Assembly: GCF_023073715.1 (NCBI RefSeq)
Contig: NZ_JADPKA010000050.1
Coordinates: 1 to 64,000 of the forward strand
Length of the DNA: 64,000 bases
Direction of reading: 5' to 3'
DNA from: Bradyrhizobium sp. 164
Lineage (GTDB): Bacteria; Pseudomonadota; Alphaproteobacteria; Rhizobiales; Xanthobacteraceae
This document shows positions 15,897 through 25,375 of the stretch, piece after piece; the stretch's first letter is position 1, and each line of letters begins with the position of its first letter. The notes under the pieces were generated by a model. It saw only the letters and a list, made by a program, of their open reading frames with translations, did no database searches and was not told the DNA's origin. A program made the translations under genes and the position numbers.

Positions 15897-17654
15897 ATGA
15901 CCGAACGTCTCAACGCATTCGCGGTCACGCTCGCCCAGCTCAATCCGACCGTGGGCGACATCGAGGGCAATGCTGCGAAGGCACGCTCGGCGCGCGCGCG
16001 AGCCGCCGCCGACGGTGCCGATCTCGTGCTGTTTCCGGAATTGTTCATCGCCGGCTATCCTCCGGAGGACCTGGTGCAGAAGCCGGCGTTCCAGGCTGCC
16101 TGCCGCGCCGCGATCGAAGGCCTCGCGCGCGAGACCGCGGACGGTGGTCCGGCGATGCTGGTCGGCACGCCCTGGGTCGAGGAGGGCAGGCTTTACAATG
16201 CCTGTGCGCTGCTCGATGGCGGCCGTGTCTCCGGCTTACGCTTCAAATGCAATCTGCCGAACTACGGCGTGTTCGACGAGAGGCGACTGTTTGCGCGCGG
16301 ACCCGCAGCAGGACCCGTGACCGTGCGTGGCGTGCGCATCGGGGTGCCGATCTGCGAGGACATCTGGCTGGAAGAGTCCGAGGACTACGAAAACGTGATC
16401 GAGACGCTGGCGGAGACTGGCGCCGAGATCATCCTGGTGCCGAACGGCTCGCCTTACGCCCGCGACAAGAACGACGTTCGTCTGTCGGTCGCCGTGGCGC
16501 GCGTCACCGAAAGCGGCCTGCCGCTGGTCTATCTCAATCAGGTCTGTGGCCAGGACGAGCTCGTGTTCGACGGAGCGTCCTTCGTGCTCAATGGCGACCT
16601 CTCGCTTGCGGCGCAATTACCGGCGTTCGAGGAGAGCGTGGTCACGCTGCGCTTCACCAGGAATGGTGACGACTGGCGCTGCACCGGGCCGGTCGCCCAG
16701 CAGCCCGAGGGCGACAAGGCCGATTATGCCGCCTGCGTGCTGGGCCTCCGCGATTACGTCGCCAAGAACGGCTTTCCAGGCGTGCTGCTGGGCATTTCCG
16801 GCGGCATCGATTCCGCGCTGTGTGCGGCGATCGCGGTCGATGCGCTCGGCGCCGATCAGGTGCATGGCGTAATGCTGCCTTATCGCTACACGGCACCACA
16901 CGCGATTGCGGATGCCGGCGAGCTCGCGGGCCATCTCGGCATCCGCTACGAGGTTTTGCCGATCGCCGAAGCGGTGAACGGGTTCGAGACGATCCTGTCC
17001 GGCATCTTCAAGAATCTGCCGCCAGATATCACCGAGGAAAATCTCCAGGCCCGCACCCGCGGCACGCTCTTGATGGCGATCTCCAACAAAACCGGCTTGA
17101 TGGTGGTGACGACAGGCAACAAGTCGGAAATGTCGGTCGGCTACGCCACGCTCTATGGCGACATGAACGGCGGCTTCAATCCGATCAAGGACATTTATAA
17201 GACGCAGGTGTTTCGGCTGGCGACACTGCGCAATTCCTGGAAGCCGGAAGGCGCGCTCGGACCGGCCGGGGAGGTCATTCCGCCGGATATCATCACGCGG
17301 CCGCCGACCGCGGAATTGCGCGAGAACCAGCGTGATGAGGATTCTCTGCCGCCCTACGATGTGCTCGATGCCGTCCTGGAGCGTCTGGTCGAACGCGAGG
17401 AGCCACTTGATCACATCATCGCAGCCGGCTTTGACCGCGAGACGGTCACCCGCATCGACCATCTCCTCAACGTCGCCGAATACAAGCGCCGCCAGGCCGC
17501 ACCCGGCGTGAAAGTGACACCTAAGAACTTCGGTCGCGACCGCCGCTATCCCATCACCAACCGTTTTCGTGACAAGGGCGAGCCCTTGCCGGCGGCGGAT
17601 GAGGCGCTGGTGTCACGTGGTAGCAAGGCGTCGATCGACGCGTTTGAGGGGTGA
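15897..17654 (+). CDS. nadE: glutamine-dependent NAD+ synthetase
   Basis: Performs the last step of NAD synthesis, amidating deamido-NAD with ammonia released from glutamine. The N-terminal nitrilase-type glutaminase domain (about residues 1-270) has the catalytic triad Glu48 (FPELF), Lys117 (KCNLPNYG) and Cys153 (PICEDIW). The C-terminal synthetase domain has the ATP-binding SGGIDS at 301-306 and GNKSEMSVGY later. Length (585 aa) is normal for the two-domain form. I place the start at MTERLNAF; the frame is open far upstream across dgkA but that part is not family-like. Confidence 0.95.
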   Translation: MTERLNAFAVTLAQLNPTVGDIEGNAAKARSARARAAADGADLVLFPELFIAGYPPEDLVQKPAFQAACRAAIEGLARETADGGPAMLVGTPWVEEGRLYNACALLDGGRVSGLRFKCNLPNYGVFDERRLFARGPAAGPVTVRGVRIGVPICEDIWLEESEDYENVIETLAETGAEIILVPNGSPYARDKNDVRLSVAVARVTESGLPLVYLNQVCGQDELVFDGASFVLNGDLSLAAQLPAFEESVVTLRFTRNGDDWRCTGPVAQQPEGDKADYAACVLGLRDYVAKNGFPGVLLGISGGIDSALCAAIAVDALGADQVHGVMLPYRYTAPHAIADAGELAGHLGIRYEVLPIAEAVNGFETILSGIFKNLPPDITEENLQARTRGTLLMAISNKTGLMVVTTGNKSEMSVGYATLYGDMNGGFNPIKDIYKTQVFRLATLRNSWKPEGALGPAGEVIPPDIITRPPTAELRENQRDEDSLPPYDVLDAVLERLVEREEPLDHIIAAGFDRETVTRIDHLLNVAEYKRRQAAPGVKVTPKNFGRDRRYPITNRFRDKGEPLPAADEALVSRGSKASIDAFEG

Positions 17655-17706
17655 CTCTTCTAGATGCCCGCCTCGCGCGGAATGACGGTGAGAACTCGGG
17701 TTGCCG

Positions 17707-18099
17707 CTACGACGGGGTTGCGAAGAAGAGCACGCGAAGGAAGTGGGTGTAATCGGATTCGAGCACCATGATCGACACAAATACCAATACCACGACCGGC
17801 GGCAGCAGGATGGCGTAGGCCAGGGCCAGTCGCTCCCAGGCCATGTGCATGAAGACAGCGACGATCAAGCCGGCCTTCAACACCATGAACAGCAGGATCA
17901 GCGACCACCTCAGATAGCCATGTAGGCCAAAGTAGTCGACGAGGTAGGAGCACGTGCTGAGGACGAACAACCAGCCCCAGACCACGAGGTAGAGCTTGAT
18001 CGGGTGCTGTTGACCCTTGGCGTGAACGGCCCCCGTTGCGACTGCGCCATGCACCGGAGCGTGAAGTTGTCCTTCCATGTGTACCGCCGCGTTTGTCAT
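17707..18099 (-). CDS. cytochrome c oxidase subunit IV
   Basis: A 130-residue membrane protein with three hydrophobic helices after a His-rich soluble N-terminus. The sequence KAGLIVAVFMHMAWERLALAYAI is the COX4/CyoD-type pattern. It is the last gene of the five-gene oxidase operon, 9 bp after the subunit III gene. This subunit stabilises the complex and has no redox centre. Confidence 0.86.
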   Translation of the reverse strand: MTNAAVHMEGQLHAPVHGAVATGAVHAKGQQHPIKLYLVVWGWLFVLSTCSYLVDYFGLHGYLRWSLILLFMVLKAGLIVAVFMHMAWERLALAYAILLPPVVVLVFVSIMVLESDYTHFLRVLFFATPS

Positions 18100-18108
18100 G
18101 CGCCGACC

Positions 18109-18831
18109 TCACCAAAGATAGAAGAATGCAAAGATGAACACCCACACGAGATCGACGAAGTGCCAGTACAGGCCCGTGATCTCGACGATCTCGTAATACC
18201 CCTTGCGGCTCGTGAAAAAGCCGCGCCTCTCGACGTCGAAATCGCCGCGAAAGACCTTCCGCGCGATGGCGATGAGGAAGATCACACCGATCGTGACATG
18301 GGTGCCGTGAAAGCCCGTGATCATGAAGAAGCTCGCGCCAAACTGCGGGGCACCCCATGGATTGCCCCAGGGCCGGACGCCCTCCATGATCAGCTTGGTC
18401 CATTCGAAGGCCTGCATTCCAACGAAGGTCGCGCCGAAGGCTGCCGTGGCCAGCATTAAGGCCGCGGTTCTGACGCGATCGCGTCGGTAGCCGAAATTGA
18501 CGGCCATCGCCATGGTGCCGCTGCTGCTGATCAGGATAAACGTCATGATGGCGATCAGAATCAGCGGAATGTGCTTGCCGGCGATGTTGAGAGCGAAGAC
18601 TTCGCTGGGATTGGGCCAGGGCACGGTCGTCGACATGCGCGCCGTCATGTAGGAGAGCAGGAAGCAACTGAAAATGAAGGTGTCGCTGAGGAGGAAGATC
18701 CACATCATGGCCTTGCCCCAGGACACGTTCTTGAAGGCGCGCTGATCGGACGCCCAGTCGTCGGCGACGCCGCGCCAGCCCTCAGGCCGCGCAGGCGATT
18801 GGCCCGGATTTGTGAGCACGGTCTCAGCCAT
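18109..18831 (-). CDS. coxP: cytochrome c oxidase subunit III
   Basis: A 240-residue subunit III of a haem-copper oxidase. It has six to seven hydrophobic helices and the family stretches WAFLLSDTFIFSCFLLSYMT-like, FGASFFMITGFHGTHVTIG and EITGLYWHFVDLVWVFIF near the C-terminus. Subunit III carries no redox centre but helps proton uptake and stability. The gene order (II-I-III-III-IV) matches the Bradyrhizobium japonicum coxMNOP cluster for an alternative cytochrome c oxidase, so the symbol is given by position and is tentative. Confidence 0.88.
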   Translation of the reverse strand: MAETVLTNPGQSPARPEGWRGVADDWASDQRAFKNVSWGKAMMWIFLLSDTFIFSCFLLSYMTARMSTTVPWPNPSEVFALNIAGKHIPLILIAIMTFILISSSGTMAMAVNFGYRRDRVRTAALMLATAAFGATFVGMQAFEWTKLIMEGVRPWGNPWGAPQFGASFFMITGFHGTHVTIGVIFLIAIARKVFRGDFDVERRGFFTSRKGYYEIVEITGLYWHFVDLVWVFIFAFFYLW

Positions 18832-18840
18832 CTGGTCTCT

Positions 18841-19545
18841 CTAGCTCAGCAATTGGCGGCAGATGTTGACGAAATCGTCGGTCCAGCCCGTGAGAAGACC
18901 GAGCAGGACAAGCCAGACCAGCAGCAGGAAGTGCCAGTAGATGGCGCACAGCTCCACGCTCAAGCGCATGTTGGCGATCTCGGTGCCGCGCCACATCTTG
19001 GCTGAGGTTCGGCCCAAGGCCACCAGACCGCCTGTCAGATGGAGCCCGTGCACTGCGGTCAACAGGTAGAAGAAAGAATTCGCCGGATTGGACGCCACGA
19101 GATATCCGGCAGCCCCCAGCCGTTGCCAGGCCAGGAGCTGCCCGGCGAGGAAGATCACGGCAGACGCTCCGCCGGCGAGCAGACCGATCATGGCGCCTTC
19201 AGCATCGTGTCGGCGCGCGGCCACGTACGACCATTGCAGCGCGACGCTGCTCAGGACCAGGACTCCTGTGTTGACCCACAGCAGTCGCGGTATCGGCAGC
19301 GGCCGCCAGTCCACCACGCTCATGCGCATCGAGTAGGCGCTGATGAAGAGGACGAATAATGCGCTCGCGACGGCGAGAAACACGCCAAGTCCGACCTTCG
19401 CTGCCGGCCAGGTCATGGTATCGCCGCCCGGGAAGTTACCGACCGGGCCTTCCTCCAGCCATGGCTTGGCCGTCAGCCGCTGCTGCGATAGCCACCAACC
19501 GGCGATCACCGCAAGCACAGCCAGGAAGAGGATGACGGCGCTCAC
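18841..19545 (-). CDS. coxO: subunit III-like protein of cytochrome c oxidase
   Basis: A 234-residue hydrophobic protein with about seven membrane helices. Its second half follows the subunit III pattern (FFYLLTAVHGLHLTGGLVALG, then YWHFLLLVWLVLLGLLTGW). Its N-terminal part diverges from the true subunit III encoded next to it. It overlaps the subunit I gene by 4 bp and is 9 bp from the second subunit III gene. Two different subunit III proteins in one operon is the hallmark of the coxMNOP arrangement. The symbol is tentative. Confidence 0.82.
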   Translation of the reverse strand: MSAVILFLAVLAVIAGWWLSQQRLTAKPWLEEGPVGNFPGGDTMTWPAAKVGLGVFLAVASALFVLFISAYSMRMSVVDWRPLPIPRLLWVNTGVLVLSSVALQWSYVAARRHDAEGAMIGLLAGGASAVIFLAGQLLAWQRLGAAGYLVASNPANSFFYLLTAVHGLHLTGGLVALGRTSAKMWRGTEIANMRLSVELCAIYWHFLLLVWLVLLGLLTGWTDDFVNICRQLLS

Positions 19546-21320
19546 GAAGCAGCTCCCTGAATGAGCTGCGTCGCGCGCGGCGGCTGGTTCTGCGGAATGA
19601 AGTCCTCTGCGGCGCCGGGCACGCTGTAGTCATAGGCCCAGCGGTACACGACCGGGAGCTCCTTGCCCCAGTTGCCGTGCCCTGGAGGGGTCTCCGGCGT
19701 CTGCCACTCTAGCGTCGTCGCCCGCCACGGATTGCCGCCTGAGGCCTCACCTTTGAACAAGCTCCAGGCAAGATTAAACAGGAACACCATCTGGCTGAAG
19801 CCGACGGTCAAGGCCACCACGGAGATGAAGGCGTTGAGTGAATGGGCCGAGGATGGGATGAATGTCGCATCGCCGAGTTCGAAATACCGCCGCGGAACCC
19901 CGAGCAGTCCAAGATAGTGCATGGGGAAAAAGATCAGGTACGCGCCGAGGAAGGTGACCCAGAAGTGAAACTTGCCCAAGGCCTCGTTCAGCATCCGTCC
20001 CGTGACCTTGGGGTACCAATGATAGATCGCGCCGAGCACGACCATGATCGGCGCCACGCCCATCACCATGTGGAAATGCGCGACCACGAACATGGTGTCC
20101 GAGAGGGGCACGTCCACGACGACGTTGCCGAGGAAGAGGCCGGTGAGCCCGCCGTTCACGAAGGTGATGATGAAGCCGAGGGCGAACAGCATCGGCACCG
20201 TGAGATGGATGTCGCCGCGCCACAGGGTCAGCACCCAGTTGTAGACCTTGATCGCGGTGGGGATTGCGATGATGAGCGTTGTGGTGGCGAAGAAGTACCC
20301 GAATTGCGGGAACATGCCGCTCACATACATGTGGTGCGCCCATACGATGAAGCTGAGCGCGCCGATGGCCACGATCGCCCAGACCATCATACGGTAACCA
20401 AAGATGTTCTTGCGCGCATGCGTGCTGATCAGATCGGAGACGATGCCGAAGGCGGGCAGGGCGACGATGTAGACTTCGGGATGGCCGAAGAACCAGAACA
20501 GGTGCTGGAAGAGCAGCGGGCTGCCGCCACCATATTTCGACAGCGTGCCCATCTCGACGAGCGAAGGCATGAAGAAGCTGGTTCCGAGCAGGCGGTCGAG
20601 CAGCAGCATGACCGAGGCAACGAACAGGGCAGGGAATGCCAGCAACGCCATGACGGTCGCCGTGAAAATGCCCCACACCGTCAGGGGCAAGCGCATCAAC
20701 GTCATGCCGCGGGTGCGGGCCTGGAGTACCGTTACCACATAATTCAGTCCGCCCATGGTGAAGCCGATGATGAACAGGATCAGGGACGACATCATGAGAA
20801 TGATGCCCCAATCCTGCCCGGGCGTTCCGGAGAGGATTGCTTGCGGCGGGTATAACGTCCAGCCGGCGCCGGTGGGGCCGCCGGGCACGAAGAATGTCGA
20901 GGCCAGCACCAGGACTGCGAGCAGGTAGACCCAGTAGCTCAGCATGTTCACATAAGGGAAGACCATGTCCCGCGCGCCGACCATTAGCGGGATCAGGTAG
21001 TTGCCGAAGCCGCCCAAGAACAGCGCGGTGAGCAGATAGATCACCATGATCATGCCGTGCATGGTGATGAACTGAAGGTATTGGTTGGCATCGATGAAAG
21101 AGAAGGTGCCGGGGAATCCCAATTGCAGCCGCATCAGCCACGATAGCACCAGGGCCACCAGCCCGATCGCCGTGGCCGTCAGCGAATACTGAATAGCGAT
21201 CACCTTGGCGTCCTGCGAGAAGACATATCGTGTCCACCAGCTCCTCGGATGATAGAGCTCGACATCAGGTACTTCGGCAGGCGGGATGCCGGGGATCCCT
21301 TCATATGGAATATCGACCAC
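19542..21320 (-). CDS. coxN: cytochrome c oxidase subunit I
   Basis: The catalytic subunit of an aa3-type cytochrome c oxidase, with twelve membrane helices holding haem a and the haem a3-CuB site. Diagnostic stretches are QFITMHGMIMVIYLL (haem ligand His), FWFFGHPEVYIVALPAFGI (CuB His and the cross-linked His-Tyr pair), WAHHMYVSGM (two CuB His) and VVAHFHMVMG (haem ligands). I chose the GTG at 21320 as start: a perfect AGGAGGT (21325-21331) lies 5 nt upstream, giving a protein that begins MVDIPYEG. ATGs at 21344 and 21365 lack a ribosome site. Confidence 0.93.
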   Translation of the reverse strand: MVDIPYEGIPGIPPAEVPDVELYHPRSWWTRYVFSQDAKVIAIQYSLTATAIGLVALVLSWLMRLQLGFPGTFSFIDANQYLQFITMHGMIMVIYLLTALFLGGFGNYLIPLMVGARDMVFPYVNMLSYWVYLLAVLVLASTFFVPGGPTGAGWTLYPPQAILSGTPGQDWGIILMMSSLILFIIGFTMGGLNYVVTVLQARTRGMTLMRLPLTVWGIFTATVMALLAFPALFVASVMLLLDRLLGTSFFMPSLVEMGTLSKYGGGSPLLFQHLFWFFGHPEVYIVALPAFGIVSDLISTHARKNIFGYRMMVWAIVAIGALSFIVWAHHMYVSGMFPQFGYFFATTTLIIAIPTAIKVYNWVLTLWRGDIHLTVPMLFALGFIITFVNGGLTGLFLGNVVVDVPLSDTMFVVAHFHMVMGVAPIMVVLGAIYHWYPKVTGRMLNEALGKFHFWVTFLGAYLIFFPMHYLGLLGVPRRYFELGDATFIPSSAHSLNAFISVVALTVGFSQMVFLFNLAWSLFKGEASGGNPWRATTLEWQTPETPPGHGNWGKELPVVYRWAYDYSVPGAAEDFIPQNQPPRATQLIQGAAS

Positions 21321-21396
21321 AGAAACCTCCTCGGTCGTTTCCATCGGGGGAGGCGTTGGCCTCATGCACCCGATCTATCTTTGCGGCGGCAGCTTG

Positions 21397-22230
21397 CTAG
21401 TTGCCTCCGGATTGGAACGTCGCCTTCACGACGGCCTTCGCCGGCGACAATTCTGCAAACGTTTTTTGTTGCTCCAGCCAAGCGTGATATTCACGCTCTT
21501 CGTCGACGATGACCTTGGCCCGCATCTGATAGTGAGCAGCGCCACAAAGCTCCGCACAGAGAACATCGAACGTTCCGGTTCGGATTGGCGTTATCCAGAA
21601 ATAGGTCACCATGCCTGGAACCATGTCCATCTTGGCCCGGAATTCGGGCACGTAGAAATCGTGCAGGACATCAACCGAGCGGAGCAGAACCTTGACCGGC
21701 TTTCCCACTTGAAGGTGCAGGTCGCCGTTCTCGATCACGACGTCGTCCTGCGCGTGTTGGTCGTCATGATTGAGCCCCATCGGATTGTCGGAGGCGATGT
21801 TGCGGACGTCGGATGTGCCCAATTGCCCATCCTTGCCCGGAAGGCGGAAGCTCCATTGCCATTGCTGCCCCATGACCTCGACCTCGGTGGCATCCGCAGG
21901 CACCGTCACGAACTGGTGCCAGACCACGAGGCCAGGCGCCAGCATGGCCGCGACGCCGACGCCGGTTCCGACGCTCAGCCACCATTCGAGCCTTTTGTTT
22001 TCCGGATTGTAATCGGCCCGTCTTCCCTCTTTGTGGTGAAAGCGGAAGACGCAGTAGGCCATGAAGGCGATGACCGCGACGAATACAAAGCCCGTGATCC
22101 AGAACGTGATGTTGATGGTGTGGTCGATATAGGCCCAGTTAGTGGCGATCGGCGTCCACCACCACGGGCTGTAGAGGTGAAACAGCACGGAGCCAATCGC
22201 GACCAGCAGCAATATCAGTGCGACAGCCAT
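21397..22230 (-). CDS. coxM: cytochrome c oxidase subunit II
   Basis: A 277-residue protein with three hydrophobic helices in the first ~100 residues (most subunit II proteins have two) and a periplasmic cupredoxin domain. The CuA motif CAELCGAAHYQM is intact near residue 230, with the earlier ligand His in VLHDFYVPEF, so this is a cytochrome c oxidase rather than a quinol oxidase. GQQWQWSF, the aromatic electron-entry patch, is near residue 130. It is the first gene of the operon; a 9-bp inverted repeat lies ~130 bp upstream. The symbol follows coxMNOP and is tentative. Confidence 0.92.
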   Translation of the reverse strand: MAVALILLLVAIGSVLFHLYSPWWWTPIATNWAYIDHTINITFWITGFVFVAVIAFMAYCVFRFHHKEGRRADYNPENKRLEWWLSVGTGVGVAAMLAPGLVVWHQFVTVPADATEVEVMGQQWQWSFRLPGKDGQLGTSDVRNIASDNPMGLNHDDQHAQDDVVIENGDLHLQVGKPVKVLLRSVDVLHDFYVPEFRAKMDMVPGMVTYFWITPIRTGTFDVLCAELCGAAHYQMRAKVIVDEEREYHAWLEQQKTFAELSPAKAVVKATFQSGGN

Positions 22231-22771
22231 CCTGATCCATCCTTGCCATTGAAGGCTACGGATACGAATCCAGGGCGGAGCTCATGTCGGTTGCGATGGC
22301 TGGCCTTTCTCGTTGGCGTTCATGCCATCTCCGGCCTCTTGCTTCGCCCATTCCACTGGTCGCGAAATCAAAGGAACGCTCGCGACCATCAATCTCATCG
22401 GAGCTTAGGGCGTCTGTGTCTAAAATGATCCCAGCCTAAGCCGGCGTCAATAGAGCATATTTTCGTGTCGACGCGGCGTGGGCGTTGCCGTCGTCGGGCA
22501 CGACCAAGCATCAGGGCATCAGGTGCGCTCAGCGTCCGGGGTGATGCAACGCACAATCAGCCGCACAATTCACCCAACCGTGAGTGCAGCCGTGCCCCGC
22601 GCGCGCTAAGCTTGTGAGGCAGGTCGCGGCGGGTTCCGTCCGGCCAGGCTCGTTCGCTGAACCTGGGTTGCCGTACCCGACCCATCGCGTTTCCTGCTTA
22701 TCCGGCGGACACGCGTGGCTGGAAAGCGCGTGTCATCGAAACCGCGATTTTCAGCACGGGAGGGTCCGTTC
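22231..22771. other. 541-bp intergenic region between cox operon and DUF2189 gene
   Basis: This region separates divergent transcripts and holds no gene I can support. It should contain the promoter of the oxidase operon and that of the DUF2189 gene. The only clear structure is the inverted repeat at 22357-22388. I see no convincing FNR/FixK box (TTGAT-n4-ATCAA). Confidence 0.6.
22357..22388. promoter_or_regulatory. 9-bp inverted repeat upstream of the cox operon
   Basis: Arms TGGTCGCGA (22357-22365) and TCGCGACCA (22380-22388) are perfect complements with a 14-nt spacer. The position, about 130-160 bp before the subunit II start, suits a regulator site or a leader hairpin. There is no direct evidence for which. 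Confidence 0.35.
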
Positions 22772-23677
22772 ATGGCCACTCTGTACTCCCACGACATCAG
22801 GCGGCACGTATTCGGCGAAGCGGCCTCCTATCCCATTCGCAAGATCAGCTTGTCCGACCTGTCCGAGGCCCTGCGCCTGGGTTGGGGGGATTTCCAGGCA
22901 ATGCCGAGTCACGCGATCATCGTGTGCGTGATTTATCCCGTTCTCGGTCTCGTCCTGTTCAGGATGGTGCTCGGCTATTCGGTGCTGCCGCTACTGTTTC
23001 CGCTGGCCGCCGGCTTTGCCTTGGTCGGGCCTTTTGCCGCCATCGGTCTCTACGAGCTCAGCCGTCGTCGCGAGCGCGGCGAGGAGGTCGATGCATGGGA
23101 TGCGTTCAAGGTGCTGCGCGCACCCTCGTTCGGCGCCATGGTAGAACTCGGCGTGCTCCTGCTGGTCCTGTTCGGGGCCTGGATCGGTGCCGCGAACGCA
23201 ATCTATGTCGCGATCTTCGGTCACGCGGCGGCCGCAAGCATTCCCGACTTCGCAACGCGCGTGCTGACGACACCGGAAGGCTGGTCGCTCATCATCGTCG
23301 GTTGCGGCGTCGGCTTCCTGTTTGCGGTTGTCGCGCTGTGCGTCAGCGTCGTGTCATTCCCGTTGATGCTCGACCGGCATGCGACTGCGATCGACGCGAT
23401 CCGCACGTCGCTCCGAGTGGTGGCGGCGAATCCGATTGCGATGGCCGGATGGGGCCTCATTGTGGCAGCGCTGCTCGTGATCGGCTCGCTGCCGCTCTTC
23501 GTCGGCCTTGCTGTCGTTCTGCCGGTGCTCGGTCATGCCACCTGGCACCTCTACCGGCGGGTGGTCGAGCCGAATCCGAACCCACCGGACGCACCGCCCC
23601 CGCCCCGGAAGGGAAGGCGCTACGCAGCAGACTTTCCGGCCAATCTCTTCCCCTGGAGCCGCGAGGGAGAGCCGTAA
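22772..23677 (+). CDS. DUF2189 integral membrane protein
   Basis: A 301-residue inner-membrane protein with five to six hydrophobic segments. The DUF2189 hallmarks are the start ISLSDLSEALRLGWGDF (about residue 26), the YELSRRRERGEEVDAWDAF loop, and the later FPLMLDRHATAIDAI stretch. The function of DUF2189 is unknown; members often sit near respiratory or stress genes. The start ATG at 22772 follows a GGGAGGG ribosome site by 8 nt; an earlier in-frame codon at 22715 has none. The C-terminus is a Pro-rich, Arg-rich cytoplasmic tail. Confidence 0.85.
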   Translation: MATLYSHDIRRHVFGEAASYPIRKISLSDLSEALRLGWGDFQAMPSHAIIVCVIYPVLGLVLFRMVLGYSVLPLLFPLAAGFALVGPFAAIGLYELSRRRERGEEVDAWDAFKVLRAPSFGAMVELGVLLLVLFGAWIGAANAIYVAIFGHAAAASIPDFATRVLTTPEGWSLIIVGCGVGFLFAVVALCVSVVSFPLMLDRHATAIDAIRTSLRVVAANPIAMAGWGLIVAALLVIGSLPLFVGLAVVLPVLGHATWHLYRRVVEPNPNPPDAPPPPRKGRRYAADFPANLFPWSREGEP

Positions 23678-23734
23678 CGGCCGAAACGGCCGCGCCGGCG
23701 GCCGCCTGCGCGGAGCATGACAGAAAGTAACGGC

Positions 23735-24922
23735 CTACTTCTGCTGCTGCGGCAGGAAGGTCGGGCCGACTGAACGGATCGGCTTATTCTCGGAGTTAGC
23801 GGTGGTGCCGGTATCCGCCGGCGACGTCGTGGCCGGCGTATTGGCCGTCGTCGGCGCCGAAGCTGCGCCCTTCTTGGCATTCGCAGGCGTGCCCTTGTTG
23901 AGCCGCTGCTGCTGCATCTTCCTGGCGCTCTCTTCGGTGACGATGATGTCGCCCTGCTGCTCGACTGCGGCCTTGTCGTCCGCCGATTTCAACGCGTCCG
24001 CCCAGGTCTGGCCTGCGGCCTTGCAGGAGCAGGATGGGTTGAACTCGCTGCGGAACTTGAACGCTGTCGGCAGCGCCGTGTAGGGCTGGCCGCCGATCGA
24101 GACCGCCGAGTTCATGTCTTCGCCGGGATTGCGATGGGTGTAGAGCACGGCCTCCGCGGCCGGGCACAGCGCCTTGCAGGTTTTCTCGTCGTCGGGGAAG
24201 CGCGCCGGCACGGTCGCAAACGAGATCGGAAAATAGGCGCCGTCGCAGGTGCGCACGCACACGGTGCGAAAGGTGGCGGATTGCGGGCCGAGATCGGCGG
24301 GCGGAACGGCTTGCGGATTGCCCGCGTTATTGCCGCCAAACAGATTGCTGAGGAAGTTGCCGCCGCCTTGCGACTGCGCCGCGTTGGCATATTGCGGGCC
24401 GCAATTGTTCTGCGCCAGCGCCGCCAGCACCGAACGGCGCTGATTGTCGCGCTCGGGGCTGAAGCCGCCGGGGCCACCGCCGCGCAGGCGCTCGAGATTG
24501 CCAGTGATCTGATCCAGATTGGCGCGCATCTGCTGGATCTGGGTGTTGACCGGGCCGCATTGCGCGGATTGGCCGCTGAACAGCGAGAAGAAGCCGGAGG
24601 AATCGCAGCCCATGCGCTTGGCCTGCATGGTGACGCGATCGAGCTCGGCCTGCTGACGGGTCTGGGAATCCTGGTAGCGGCGGATCTGCTCTTCGCGCGC
24701 GGGGTCACCACCGCCGCCGCGGTCGAGTGCGGCGAGCTGGCCTTCCAGCCGCACGCACATCGGATTAGGGCCGAGCCCGTTCTGGGCGGGCTGAGGCGGC
24801 GGTCCCGGAGGGCCGACCTGCGCGAAAGCGCCGGTGGCGAGCACGACCGTGCTCAAGAGCACGGTGCAGACAAGGAGGAAGCGGGCACGGGGCAGGGACA
24901 ACAATTCAGGCATATCCGCCAT
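23735..24922 (-). CDS. DUF2865 secreted cysteine-rich protein
   Basis: A ~395-residue exported protein: signal peptide (to about residue 35, ending GAFAQ), a Pro-rich linker, then a helical coiled region (about 60-160). The DUF2865 core has scattered paired cysteines (VCVRTCDGAYFPISFA, DDEKTCKALCP, NPSCSCK). The C-terminus is a Thr/Ala-rich disordered tail. DUF2865 is largely confined to Rhizobiales and its role is unknown. The cysteines suggest a disulfide-bonded periplasmic or surface protein. The start could also be the Met at 24913. Confidence 0.82.
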   Translation of the reverse strand: MADMPELLSLPRARFLLVCTVLLSTVVLATGAFAQVGPPGPPPQPAQNGLGPNPMCVRLEGQLAALDRGGGGDPAREEQIRRYQDSQTRQQAELDRVTMQAKRMGCDSSGFFSLFSGQSAQCGPVNTQIQQMRANLDQITGNLERLRGGGPGGFSPERDNQRRSVLAALAQNNCGPQYANAAQSQGGGNFLSNLFGGNNAGNPQAVPPADLGPQSATFRTVCVRTCDGAYFPISFATVPARFPDDEKTCKALCPAAEAVLYTHRNPGEDMNSAVSIGGQPYTALPTAFKFRSEFNPSCSCKAAGQTWADALKSADDKAAVEQQGDIIVTEESARKMQQQRLNKGTPANAKKGAASAPTTANTPATTSPADTGTTANSENKPIRSVGPTFLPQQQK

Positions 24923-25069
24923 TCTAGCGAGGTCACGGCCCAATGTGACTTGGGAAGCCGAAGTGACTTGAGGGCCGAAGCGCGCCCTCCCATAGCCGCT
25001 TCCTGCGGCATCGTCACGTCGTTTCAGGGGCCAAAGATTGGGCCTAAGGTCCGCCAGTTCCGAGGGAAT

Positions 25070-25375
25070 TCAGCGCTGGCAGGTGATTGCGACATATTCG
25101 TCGCAACGGCCATGGGAGCAGTTTGCGCCGGATTTGGGGACGGAGCCGGTAATTTCGTCGGGATCGACCCGGCGATAGGCCGAGGCCTGGGCAAAATCCC
25201 GTGACTGGCAATAGGTGCGCGCGACGGAGGCGCCGCATCTCTCGCCCTTGGCCAGGCACTGGTCAACTCCATAGCCGTCCGCCTGGTTGGCAATGATGAA
25301 GACGCGCGTCTCGGCGTAAGCGCTGGCTGCCGCAAGGGTGGAGGCGCACAAAATCAGGACGAGCAAGGATCGCAT
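25070..25375 (-). CDS. small secreted cysteine-containing protein
   Basis: A 101-residue exported protein. The signal peptide (MRSLLVLILCASTLAAASAYA, to about residue 21) is followed by ~80 residues with six cysteines (QCLAKGERC, RTYCQSRDF, NCSHGRC, TCQR), which is compatible with three disulfides. The start was moved to MRSLL because the longer frame (to 25516) adds 47 residues upstream of a clear signal peptide. I do not recognise the family. It follows the DUF2865 gene on the same strand with reversed order, i.e. it lies upstream of it. Confidence 0.72.
   Translation of the reverse strand: MRSLLVLILCASTLAAASAYAETRVFIIANQADGYGVDQCLAKGERCGASVARTYCQSRDFAQASAYRRVDPDEITGSVPKSGANCSHGRCDEYVAITCQR

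Noticed and set aside
22231..22771. FixK/FNR box for the oxidase operon
   Set aside because: No TTGAT-n4-ATCAA sequence or close variant was found in the upstream region.
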